This document shows, in pieces, positions 28,161 through 35,586 of a stretch of DNA of 43,928 bases. Position 1 is the stretch's first letter. The number at the start of each line of letters is the position of its first letter. The DNA comes from Polyangiaceae bacterium. Its GTDB lineage: Bacteria; Myxococcota_A; Polyangia; Polyangiales; Polyangiaceae. A program made the position numbers and the translations under genes. The stretch is from positions 1 to 43,928 of the forward strand of contig JAKLKA010000050.1 of NCBI GenBank assembly GCA_023150915.1, written 5' to 3'. The notes beneath the pieces are model-generated. The model saw only the letters and a program-made list of their open reading frames with translations. It was not told the origin of the DNA and did not search any database.

Positions 28161-28493
28161 ATGGCCAGCAAATTCCAGCAGTTTCTCACCGACAACCAGC
28201 TCGACTCGCGCCGCCTTCTGAACACCTCGAAGCTGATCGAGGGGCTCCAGCGGGAAGACCGCCTGGCGCGCCTCGCCAAGCGCCGCGGCGCCAAGGCCGA
28301 GACGAAGCCGGCCGAGGGCGCCGAGAAGCCCGCGAAGCGGCGCTCCGGGCGACCGATCACGCCCCGCCTGCTGACCCAGGCCTTGACGGGCAAGCCGATC
28401 AGCGGCCCGGCCAAGACCCGCCTGCTGCGGGCCGTGAACCGCCTGCTCGAGCAAAAGAAGAAAGATCCCGCGGATCTGCGCAAGTTGTTCTGA
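28161..28493 (+). CDS. Small basic protein of unknown function
   Basis: This 110-aa protein is very Lys/Arg-rich. The N-terminal 35 residues (SKFQQFLTDNQLDSRRLL) look helical. A charged Ala/Lys/Glu linker follows, then a second helical part (PITPRLLTQALTGKPISG, then RLLRAVNRLLEQKKK). The pI must be high, so nucleic-acid binding is possible, but no domain is recognised. The frame is open upstream to 28011, where codons look non-coding, so the ATG at 28161 was chosen. It precedes the sigma/anti-sigma operon by about 85 bp on the same strand. Confidence 0.65.
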   Translation: MASKFQQFLTDNQLDSRRLLNTSKLIEGLQREDRLARLAKRRGAKAETKPAEGAEKPAKRRSGRPITPRLLTQALTGKPISGPAKTRLLRAVNRLLEQKKKDPADLRKLF

Positions 28494-28577
28494 TTCGTTG
28501 CGCTCGGGGGAGGCGGTCATGAAGGTCTCGGACCTGCGGTGCATCCAATCCCCTCGATGCCTGCTGCAGCTTTGCCC

Positions 28578-29276
28578 ATGGCCCAGTCGTGGCCGGGTGT
28601 CGTCGTGCCGCCGGCGCTCTTGGTCCCGATGGCGACCGAGCGCCCGGCGCAGCACACAATCACGGTGACCGCGCGGACCATGGAGCCGGACGAGTCGGAA
28701 CGCCTCGTCGAGCGTTGCCAGGCTGGGGACCGGACCGCCTTCCGCGAGCTGTTCGTGCGCCACCGCACGGACGTGGCGCGCCTGGTTCAGCGGATGACCG
28801 GGCCCGGCGCGGACGTCGACGACCTGGTGCAAGAGGTGTTCTTCCAGGTCCACCGCAGCGTGAAAGACTTCCGCGGGCAGGCGCGGTTCTCGACCTGGCT
28901 GTATCGGGTGACGGTCAACGTGGTCTTGATGCAGCGCCGTTCGGCCAAGAGCCGGCCCGTCTTGGTCGAGACGCCCGAGAGCCTCACGCCCGTGTCGTCG
29001 GGCCTTTCGCCCGACGAAGACGCCGCGCGCCACGCTCGTGTTCGAGCCTTTGGCCGCCTGCTCGAGCAGATCTCGGAGAAGAAACGCACGGTGTTCGTGC
29101 TGCACGAGCTGCAGGGCTTGTCGGCCGCCGAGATCTCGGAGATCGTGGATGCTCCGGTGCTCACCGTGCGCACACGACTGTTCTATGCGAGGCGCGAGCT
29201 CGCAGAGCTGTTGAAGTCAGAGCCCAGCCTGGCGGCACTTGCCAAAGAGCTGTCCGGCACCGAGGAGGCCCAATGA
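28578..29276 (+). CDS. ECF-family RNA polymerase sigma factor
   Basis: This group 4 sigma factor has region 2 (ERLVERCQAGDRTAFRELF, DDLVQEVFFQVHRSVKDF, TWLYRVTVNVVLM) and region 4 (EKKRTVFVLHELQGLSAAEI, VRTRLFYARRELAELL). There is no zinc-binding anti-sigma gene next to it; instead a FecR-like gene follows with ATGA overlap, so regulation probably runs through the membrane FecR. The start is uncertain. Third-position GC is very high from about 28578 onward, so I chose that ATG; alternatives are GTG 28539, ATG 28629 and ATG 28680 (the domain itself begins near 28692). Confidence 0.9.
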   Translation: MAQSWPGVVVPPALLVPMATERPAQHTITVTARTMEPDESERLVERCQAGDRTAFRELFVRHRTDVARLVQRMTGPGADVDDLVQEVFFQVHRSVKDFRGQARFSTWLYRVTVNVVLMQRRSAKSRPVLVETPESLTPVSSGLSPDEDAARHARVRAFGRLLEQISEKKRTVFVLHELQGLSAAEISEIVDAPVLTVRTRLFYARRELAELLKSEPSLAALAKELSGTEEAQ

Positions 29277-30337
29277 CCGAGCAGAGCGGAGACGATCGGG
29301 CGCTCGAGCAGGTCACGGGCGAGATGCGCGACGCGCCGTCCGGCGACCTGGACTGGGATCGACTGGAGCGCCAGCTGATGGCTCGCGTCGACGCCGACGC
29401 GCGCGAGACGCGCCGTAGCGGTGGCGGTCGCCTGGCGGTAATCCTGGCCGCCGCAGCCGCGGTGCTGCTCGTTCTCGGCGTCGGGCTGCTGCGCGGCGAT
29501 CGCGCGCCCCAGGCGGGGGTGCAGCCGGTCGCCACCACCGCCAGCCGGGTGTTCGGCCCGGGCCAGACCCAGATCGACGGCAACCAGCTCGCCGGTGGGG
29601 ATCGCGTGGTCGCCGAGGCGCAGGCAGTGGTCGTGAGCCACCCCACCCGCGCGAGCTACACGCTGGAACCGTCCAGCCAGGCCACGGTCGAGGCGGTGGG
29701 TGACGTGATTCGACTGCGGCTGACCCAAGGGGCCATCTCGGCAGAGGTGGTGCCCAGCCCGAAGCCCGAGACCTTCGTGATCGAGGTCGACGAGGCGCGG
29801 GTGGCCGTGCACGGTACCGCGTTCCGCGTGGTGCGCACCGAGCGCGGGGTGAACGTCTCGGTCAGCGAGGGCGTCGTGGCCGTGGGTGGCGTGGGGCAGA
29901 AGCCCAGCTTCTTCCTGCGGGCGCGCGATTCCGGGGCCTTTGCCAAGAACGGCCTGACCGGCGAGGTGCAGCGCGGCGCCGAGGCAGCCGTCGAGCCGCC
30001 AGCGGTGGACCCGAAGCCGGCGGGAAGTGCGGCAGCCAAGGCGCCGGCGCCGGCAACCCCTTCGGAGAGCGGCGTGGCCAAGGCGCTCGAGCAGATCTCG
30101 GCCAGCGTCTCGCGCTGCTTCACGCAGAGCGGCGCCCCGGGCGAGGTGCGCGTCCAGATGCGGACGCAGCTCGACGTCGCGTTTGGCGCCGACGGCAAGC
30201 CCCATGCGATGACCTTCGAGCCGCCGCTGTCGCCTTCGGTGCTGGCCTGCGTGCAGAGCGATACGGCCAAGCTGCGCTTCCCCGAGAGCGCGCGCGGCGG
30301 CAGCGCCCAGCGTTCGATCTTGGTCGCCAGCGAGTGA
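29273..30337 (+). CDS. FecR-domain anti-sigma regulator with AgmX/PglI-like C-terminal domain
   Basis: This is a 354-aa membrane protein. The N-terminal 52 residues are cytoplasmic and would contact the sigma factor. One membrane helix spans about 53-74 (RLAVILAAAAAVLLVLGVGLL). The FecR domain (about 95-230) has LRLTQGAISAEV and VDEARVAVHGTAFRVV. A Pro/Ala linker follows. The last 85 residues have two Cys bracketing a beta-alpha region (VSRCFTQSG, then VLACVQSDTAKLRFPE), resembling the AgmX/PglI tail also seen on the GltJ-like protein. Its ATG overlaps the sigma stop codon, and a clear site (GAGGAGG) precedes it. The stop lies 3 bp from the convergent lipoprotein. Confidence 0.87.
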   Translation: MTEQSGDDRALEQVTGEMRDAPSGDLDWDRLERQLMARVDADARETRRSGGGRLAVILAAAAAVLLVLGVGLLRGDRAPQAGVQPVATTASRVFGPGQTQIDGNQLAGGDRVVAEAQAVVVSHPTRASYTLEPSSQATVEAVGDVIRLRLTQGAISAEVVPSPKPETFVIEVDEARVAVHGTAFRVVRTERGVNVSVSEGVVAVGGVGQKPSFFLRARDSGAFAKNGLTGEVQRGAEAAVEPPAVDPKPAGSAAAKAPAPATPSESGVAKALEQISASVSRCFTQSGAPGEVRVQMRTQLDVAFGADGKPHAMTFEPPLSPSVLACVQSDTAKLRFPESARGGSAQRSILVASE

Positions 30338-30340
30338 CGC

Positions 30341-30739
30341 TCACTCGCGGCGCAGCACGATGGCGCGCTCGTCCGAGAGCAGCCAGCGAATGCTGTGCTC
30401 CGAGTCCAGCTTGAGTCGCAGCTTGTCTCGCGTGCCGTCTTTGGCGGTCACCGCCAGCTCGACGGAGCTCTCGCGGACCGAGGCGACCTTGTAGCTGGCG
30501 GTGCGTGGGTCCTCGGCGGGGATGGCCACGGTCAGGTTCGAGCCCGAGAACTCGAAGCTTGCCCCCCGAGCCCAGCCCGTGGCCACCGCGACGTGGCGAT
30601 CGTCGAAGTTCTCGACGCTGTCGCCGACCCAGCGGCCTTCCAGCTTGTTCTGGACCGGGTGGCCACAGCCCGTGGCTCCGGCCATTGCCCCCACCCCCAC
30701 CAAAAAGCCCAGAAGGGCGCGACCCGACGGCAGTGGCAT
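30341..30739 (-). CDS. Small lipoprotein
   Basis: This 132-aa protein has a lipoprotein signal ending at ATGC (Cys in AGATGCGHPV). The mature part is beta-rich (LEGRWVGDSVENF, ASFEFSGSNLTVAIP, then the C-terminal RWLLSDERAIVLRRE), reminiscent of small lipocalin-like or DUF-type envelope proteins, but no family is certain. The ATG at 30739 was chosen over a TTG at 30757. The gene is divergent from 30830 and convergent with fecR. Confidence 0.65.
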   Translation of the reverse strand: MPLPSGRALLGFLVGVGAMAGATGCGHPVQNKLEGRWVGDSVENFDDRHVAVATGWARGASFEFSGSNLTVAIPAEDPRTASYKVASVRESSVELAVTAKDGTRDKLRLKLDSEHSIRWLLSDERAIVLRRE

Positions 30740-30761
30740 GGTCGAAATGGTACCCAACGAA

Positions 30762-30778
30762 CCTACATATGCCTACAT
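30762..30778. promoter_or_regulatory. Direct repeat CCTACAT at 10-bp spacing in an AT-rich island
   Basis: CCTACAT occurs at 30762-30768 and again at 30772-30778, one helical turn apart, joined by ATG that makes a CATATG palindrome. The stretch 30752-30785 is far more AT-rich than its surroundings and lies between the divergent starts at 30739 and 30830. It is a candidate protein-binding site or promoter for one or both genes. Confidence 0.45.
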
Positions 30779-30829
30779 TTTGGCAAATGGGCTTGGGGGC
30801 GGGCCCGGAGGGCCGAATAATCGCGGCCC

Positions 30830-31480
30830 ATGGCGCCCGAGCCGCTGATGAGTTTGACCCAGGTTCGCAACCTGGCCGAGGGCACGTGGGAAGAGGTCAC
30901 CCGCTGGTTCTCGGCCAAGCCGGGGATCTTCACCCTGCCCCACCCCGAGCAGCAGCTGCTGTTCGAGTACGCCGACCGCCTGCGGCGGGCCATCCGCCAC
31001 GTGGTCGGTGACCACTCTTGGGACCGGATGTACTTCGACGCGACCACGGTCACCTTCGAGCGCGCCCCGCTGCCGCTCGACGAGCGACGCGCGCCCATCT
31101 ACGTCGACACCCGCAAGCTGTTCGGCATCCCCAATCCAGCGCCGCGCGATGCGGCAGCACCCGACGTGGCCGTGGTCATTCAGGTGCTCAGGACCGCGCC
31201 TGCGGCCCTCGAGCTGGACGACGACGCTCGCCCTTTGCGCCCAGGACAACCGCCGACCGCCGTCCAGCTGCAGGGCTGGCTGCTCGAGCAGCACGTGCAG
31301 CACCTGGAGCAGCTCTCGCATGCGGCCTGCGACGGCTTCCTCTTCGTGGTGTACAGCAACGAAGCGCGGCGCCGCTCGGCGGTCGACCTGCGCGAGGTTG
31401 CTTCGTGGGCTTCGTGGCACCAGCCGAGCGAGACCTTGTGGTGGGCCACGCGCCACTTCCGCGCGCGAACGTTGCCCTGA
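30830..31480 (+). CDS. Hypothetical protein, soluble
   Basis: This 216-aa protein has no signal peptide and no membrane segment. It is rich in Trp, His and Arg (for example HSWDRMYFDATTVTFERAP, YVDTRKLFGIP, LLEQHVQHLEQLS, ETLWWATRHFR), which suggests a folded globular domain. I do not recognise a family. The ATG at 30848 (MSLTQVRNL) is an alternative start. It ends 1 bp from the stop of the convergent FGE-like lipoprotein gene. Codon use is typical of the window, so it is likely real. Confidence 0.7.
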   Translation: MAPEPLMSLTQVRNLAEGTWEEVTRWFSAKPGIFTLPHPEQQLLFEYADRLRRAIRHVVGDHSWDRMYFDATTVTFERAPLPLDERRAPIYVDTRKLFGIPNPAPRDAAAPDVAVVIQVLRTAPAALELDDDARPLRPGQPPTAVQLQGWLLEQHVQHLEQLSHAACDGFLFVVYSNEARRRSAVDLREVASWASWHQPSETLWWATRHFRARTLP

Positions 31481-31481
31481 G

Positions 31482-32462
31482 TCACTTGCAGCAGCGCACG
31501 CCCAAGCTGTAGTCGTAGTACGAGCGCGGGTGCGCGGTGATGCTGGCATCGCAGCCCTCGCGCGTGCTGCGCGCGAAGAACCCCCCGGAAAATCGCCCTT
31601 TCGCGTCGTCCACCCACTCGTCCAGGTTGCCGACCATGTCGAAGACGGCGTCGTTGCCCCACTCGCTCTTGCAGTCGGGGGTTTCGCCCGTCTTCCGGAG
31701 CAGCGGCTTGCCGTTCGCCTTCACCTTCAACAGCCGAGGGTCCAGGTGGTTGATGCTGGGGTTGCCGTGCAGCACCAACGCCGGGTGCGACTCGCGGAAC
31801 ACGTTGCAGCGCCCCTGCTCGTACTTGTCGCCGTAGGGGAACTTGCGGTTCTTCTCGCCGCGACAGGCAGTGACCCACTCTTCTTGGGTGCACAGGCGCT
31901 TACCGGCCGCCTGGCACGCCTTGGCCGCTGCGTCGCCACTGACGTAGCCGTTGGGGACGACGCCGGCTTTGACCTGGGCGCGGGGCTCGAACTCTTCTTT
32001 CAGCTGGAACGCCGGCGGCACGGGCACGGCCATCTCGCGCGACTCGGCGACCTCGGACTCGAGCCGTGCCTTCTGCCACCTTCCGTACTCGCGCTGCGAT
32101 TGCATCCGAGCTGGGTGGTAATACGGCGAGAGCTCGCGCCCCTGCTCGCGATCGACCAGCGTGGCCTCGTAGCGGTCGACGCAAAACCGGCCCTGAACAT
32201 CCACCATCTCTTCCGGGCACCGCTGGGACCGGGTGCCCCACGGCCCCGGCAGAAGGCCTTGCCCCGGGGCGCGAGGCGGGCCGAGGTCGCCACCGTCGGG
32301 CAGATAGAGCAGCTGCGGCGGCGGCGAGGCGGGGGGCGCCGACGCCACGGCCACCGGCACGGGGCCGGCATCTTCGCGCGGAGCCTCGGCGCTGCTGCGC
32401 CCGCACGCGGGCAAGAGCGCCATCAGCAGGGTCAGGTGCGGGCGGCTGCGCACGGCCGGCAT
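31482..32462 (-). CDS. FGE/SUMF1-domain lipoprotein
   Basis: This 326-aa exported protein has a lipobox LLPAC (Cys20) and a Pro/Ala-rich linker, then a formylglycine-generating-enzyme fold. Visible motifs are FCVDRYEATLVDREQG, CQAAGKRLCTQEEWVTACRG, then VFDMVGNLDEWVDD and GVRCCK. True FGEs activate sulfatases by oxidising Cys, but many bacterial members act on other substrates or only bind; the catalytic Cys pair cannot be judged confidently here. Several Cys could form disulfides in the periplasm. It lies 10 bp after infA on the same strand. Confidence 0.85.
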   Translation of the reverse strand: MPAVRSRPHLTLLMALLPACGRSSAEAPREDAGPVPVAVASAPPASPPPQLLYLPDGGDLGPPRAPGQGLLPGPWGTRSQRCPEEMVDVQGRFCVDRYEATLVDREQGRELSPYYHPARMQSQREYGRWQKARLESEVAESREMAVPVPPAFQLKEEFEPRAQVKAGVVPNGYVSGDAAAKACQAAGKRLCTQEEWVTACRGEKNRKFPYGDKYEQGRCNVFRESHPALVLHGNPSINHLDPRLLKVKANGKPLLRKTGETPDCKSEWGNDAVFDMVGNLDEWVDDAKGRFSGGFFARSTREGCDASITAHPRSYYDYSLGVRCCK

Positions 32463-32472
32463 GCGGCCCTGC

Positions 32473-32694
32473 TCACTTCCCGCGGTAGACGATCAATCCG
32501 TGGCTGAGATCGTAAGGCGACACGGCGACACGCACCCGATCGCCCGGCAGCACGCGGATGTGGTGCCGGCGCATGCGGCCCGACAGCTGAGCGCGCACGA
32601 TGGCACCGCCCTGGTCCACCCGGATGGTGTACTGGCCACCGCCGAGGGCGTCCTGAATGACGCCCTCCATCTCCAAAAGATCGCCTTTACTCAT
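32473..32694 (-). CDS. infA: Translation initiation factor IF-1
   Basis: This 73-aa protein has a single S1-like OB fold that binds the 30S A site. Signature parts are KGDLLEMEGVIQDAL, RAQLSGRMRRHHIRVLPGDRV and VSPYDLSHGLIVYRGK. The ATG at 32694 gives the normal IF-1 length; an upstream frame exists to 32775 but lacks homology. It is separated from the usual ribosomal-protein cluster and is followed by an FGE-like lipoprotein gene. Confidence 0.95.
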   Translation of the reverse strand: MSKGDLLEMEGVIQDALGGGQYTIRVDQGGAIVRAQLSGRMRRHHIRVLPGDRVRVAVSPYDLSHGLIVYRGK

Positions 32695-32856
32695 GTTGGT
32701 CGAGACGCACAAAAGGTGAGAAAGCGCGGCGAACCTGACACAAGGGCTCAGCCGATGCAAGCACCGTTCCTGCATCGGGACAAAACCCCGTGACGACGGC
32801 GGTCCGCTGTTCGCAGCGGGGGGACTTTGCCAGGTTTTGGGCTAATTTCCCGGCCG

Positions 32857-33540
32857 GTGTTCGCGGCAACCCTGTTCGATTTCAACGGCGTGCTCGTCGA
32901 TGACGAGGCCGTCCATCTCGCCGCGTTTCGCGCGACGCTCGCGCCGCGCGGCATCGCGGTCGACGAGCGCACGTACTTCGAGCGTTACATCGGCTTCGAC
33001 GACGTCGGCGCGTTCAGCGCGATGCTGATGGACGCGGGCCGCGACGCGACGCCGGCACTGGTGGCCGAGCTGGTGGACGCCAAACGCCCGCTCTATCTCG
33101 AACGCGCTCGGGCGGGGCTCGCGCTGTTCGCCGGGGCCAGCGAGCGGGTGTGCGCCTGCGCCGCCCACGGACCGGTGGGCGTGGTGAGCGGTGCGCTTCG
33201 CGACGAGATCGAGCTGGGGCTTGGGCTGCTCGGCGTGCGTGACCGGGTGAGCTTCATCGTGGCAGCAGAGGACACCACGCGCTGCAAGCCCGACCCCGAG
33301 GGCTACGAGAAGGCAGTGGCGCTCTTGCCGGGGGTCGAGCGACGGCGCGTGCTGGTGATCGAGGACTCGCTCGCGGGCGTGCGCGCGGCCAAGGCCGCCG
33401 GGCTGACCTGCGTGGCAGTGGCCCACAGCTACCCCGAAGCAGCCCTGCTCGAGGCCGGCGCCGACGCAGTGGAGAAGACCATCGCGGACCTCACGGACGA
33501 CCTGCTCTCGGCGGTCGCAGCGAGGCTCGTTGGTGCGTGA
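32857..33540 (+). CDS. HAD-family phosphatase, beta-phosphoglucomutase-like
   Basis: This 227-aa HAD hydrolase has motif I as DFNGVLVDDE, where the second Asp of the common DxD is Asn. Motif II lies in VGVVSGALRDE, motif III in CKPDPEGYEKA and motif IV in VLVIEDSLAGVRAAKAAG. The four-helix cap sits after motif I, which places it near PGM or phosphoglycolate-type members. A GTG at 32857 was chosen because the fold starts right after it; TTG 32827 is an alternative. The start of the GH113-like gene overlaps the end of this one by 8 bp, suggesting coupled translation. Confidence 0.85.
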   Translation: MFAATLFDFNGVLVDDEAVHLAAFRATLAPRGIAVDERTYFERYIGFDDVGAFSAMLMDAGRDATPALVAELVDAKRPLYLERARAGLALFAGASERVCACAAHGPVGVVSGALRDEIELGLGLLGVRDRVSFIVAAEDTTRCKPDPEGYEKAVALLPGVERRRVLVIEDSLAGVRAAKAAGLTCVAVAHSYPEAALLEAGADAVEKTIADLTDDLLSAVAARLVGA

Positions 33541-34690
33541 GCTGGCCCTGGCCTTGGTGCTGGCGGCGGGCGCGGCCCGCGCGGCGCCCCTCGATCGCGC
33601 AGCGCTGCCCCCGCGCGCCACCGGCTGGCAAGACAGCGGCCTGGGTGCGATCCGCGGCGTGACCATCGGCCCCATCGAGAGCGCGCTGCACCCCGACAAG
33701 GGCTATGGCAGCGCGGCCTGCGCCGCGTCGCTGTCCGAGGCGCGGCGAATGGGCGCCACGTGGGTCAGCCTGACCCCCTTCGGGCGCGTGTGGGATCTGG
33801 CACCGACCGGTGTTTCACCGACGTTCGAGCTGGACCACGCCGAGAACCGCGTGGCCGTTCGCCGCGCCATCGAGCAAGCGCACGCACAGGGCCTGAAGGT
33901 GTTGCTGGTGCCCCACCTGTGGGTCGAGACCGGCGGCTGGCGGGCGCTGATCGATCCCGGCGACGACGCGCGCTGGGCGCTCTGGGCCGCGAGCTATCGC
34001 GAGTTTCTGCTGGGCTGGGCCAAGCTCGCGGCAGAAACCGGGGTCGAGATGCTCTCGGTCGGCGTCGAGCTCAGAAGCTGGCTGACCACCGCGCGAGCGC
34101 CCAGCTTCTCGGCCATCATCCGCGACGTGCGCGGCGTGTACCCGGGCCTCCTGACCTATGCCGCGAACTGGGACGACGCCGACCGCACGGTGATCTTGGG
34201 CGAGCTGGACGTGATCGGGATCAACGCCTTCTTCCCGCTGGCGCAGAAAGAGGGCGCGCCGCGCGCCGAGCTGATGCAGGGCGGCCGCGACGTGGCGAAC
34301 CGGGTCGCGGCGCTGGCCAAGAGCTGGAACAAGCCGGTGATGTTCACCGAGTTCGGCTACACCACCCGGCCGAACCCCGCGATCAAGCCCTGGGAGTGGC
34401 CCGACGGGATGAGCAACGTGGTGGTGGACGAGCTGGCGCAGGCCGAGGCGTACTACGCGCTGCTCTCGGCCTTCGTGGACGAGCCGACCTTTGCCGGGTT
34501 CTTCGTGTGGCGCCTGTACGCCGACCCTCACGACATGTCGCAAGAGGCCGAGTGGGGCTTCTCGCCCCGCGGCAAGGTCGCGGAGCTGGTGCTCCGCGAC
34601 GCGTTTGCCGCACATTGGGCGGGCGACGGCCCGCGCGCGCTGGCCACCGCCACGATTCGGCTCGGCGCCGAGCACATCGGCCGGTACTGA
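33533..34690 (+). CDS. GH113-like glycoside hydrolase (secreted)
   Basis: This 385-aa protein begins with a signal peptide (MRELALALVLAAGAARA). The catalytic barrel resembles GH113, a family known for endo-beta-mannanases. Visible signature parts are LVPHLWVETGGW, SVGVELRSW with the acid/base candidate Glu179, VIGINAFFPL and VMFTEFGYTTRPNP with the nucleophile candidate Glu273. An aromatic-rich C-terminal region (GFFVWRLYADPHD) fits a substrate groove. GTG 33533 was chosen; TTG 33530 is an alternative. It is coupled to the HAD gene and convergent with a lipoprotein gene 4 bp away. Substrate is inferred. Confidence 0.78.
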   Translation: MRELALALVLAAGAARAAPLDRAALPPRATGWQDSGLGAIRGVTIGPIESALHPDKGYGSAACAASLSEARRMGATWVSLTPFGRVWDLAPTGVSPTFELDHAENRVAVRRAIEQAHAQGLKVLLVPHLWVETGGWRALIDPGDDARWALWAASYREFLLGWAKLAAETGVEMLSVGVELRSWLTTARAPSFSAIIRDVRGVYPGLLTYAANWDDADRTVILGELDVIGINAFFPLAQKEGAPRAELMQGGRDVANRVAALAKSWNKPVMFTEFGYTTRPNPAIKPWEWPDGMSNVVVDELAQAEAYYALLSAFVDEPTFAGFFVWRLYADPHDMSQEAEWGFSPRGKVAELVLRDAFAAHWAGDGPRALATATIRLGAEHIGRY

Positions 34691-34694
34691 CCGC

Positions 34695-35402
34695 TCAGGG
34701 CGCGGAGGTGAACTTCGCGGTGCGCTTCTGAGTCGCCTTGATCGTGCTCTCGTTGTCGAGGGCGCTGTCCACGGTGCCCTTGCGGGTCCGCCACATGGTG
34801 ATCTCCAGGTCGCAGGTTTCGGGGTTCGAGCCACCCGTGGACTCGAGCTTGCCCTTGTCGATCACGAAGCTGCCCGAGTCGCCCGGGATGTCGAAGTCTT
34901 CGTCGAAGATGCAGCTGCCCTTGACCCGCATGGTCATGTCGTCGCCCGAGGTCGAGGCGTCCCAGGTCACGGTCACGTCGTCATTGGCCCGCGACGGGCT
35001 GTTGGTCGGCAGCGCGCCGATGGTGAAGGGCGGCGGCAGCTTCACCACGTTGCCCAGGGCGTCGTCGTCCTCTTCGCGCTCGAGCATCACCTTGAACTCG
35101 GTCTCGGCGGCGTTGGTGCCATAGCTCGCCTGGTACACGCCCTCGGACTGCGCCTGCATGTCCTTCTTGTCGCCCGCGACGTCGGCCACCATCTTGTCGC
35201 CGTTCTCGAGGATGACGTAGGTGTTGCTCTCGTCACCACCGACTCGGAGGATGGCCTCGACTTCCGACGAGCTGCCACCGGCGGTGACCGAGATGGTCGC
35301 CGCGATGCCCTTGGTGCGGATGTTCGACGACGAGGTGGTTTCTTTCTTCGCACAACCCGTGGCCAGAACCAGCGCCACGACACTAATCAGCCCGATTTTC
35401 AT
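34695..35402 (-). CDS. Lipoprotein of unknown function
   Basis: This 235-aa protein has the lipobox LATGC (Cys19), then a Ser/Thr linker and a strongly beta-biased mature part with many Asp and Thr (ATISVTAGG, YVILENGDKMV, DDVTVTWDASTSGDDMTMRV). It may be a jelly-roll or immunoglobulin-like domain; no family recognised. The start is ATG 35402, with a good site (GGGAGG) about 8 bases upstream; a frame to 35561 is open but has no domain. It is the last gene of a minus-strand run. Confidence 0.75.
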   Translation of the reverse strand: MKIGLISVVALVLATGCAKKETTSSSNIRTKGIAATISVTAGGSSSEVEAILRVGGDESNTYVILENGDKMVADVAGDKKDMQAQSEGVYQASYGTNAAETEFKVMLEREEDDDALGNVVKLPPPFTIGALPTNSPSRANDDVTVTWDASTSGDDMTMRVKGSCIFDEDFDIPGDSGSFVIDKGKLESTGGSNPETCDLEITMWRTRKGTVDSALDNESTIKATQKRTAKFTSAP

Positions 35403-35586
35403 CAAGAGAGCCTCCCGGTAGCGCAGCCTACCAGCAACATCCAGACCACACGCCTTTTCGCGCCGATGCGCGGGCCCCGGCGGCAGGGGGTAGGGCAGCC
35501 CGATCGCAGGTGTGTAGCCGGGCAGCAACACGCCGAAAGCCGGGGGGAGAAAGCCCGGCATCCGGGCGTATCATGTCAGTTCGGGC

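Noticed and set aside
28519-28668. Short leader peptide with a good ribosome binding site upstream of the sigma gene
   Set aside because: The 49-codon frame has no features and overlaps codons of the sigma frame with better third-position GC bias.
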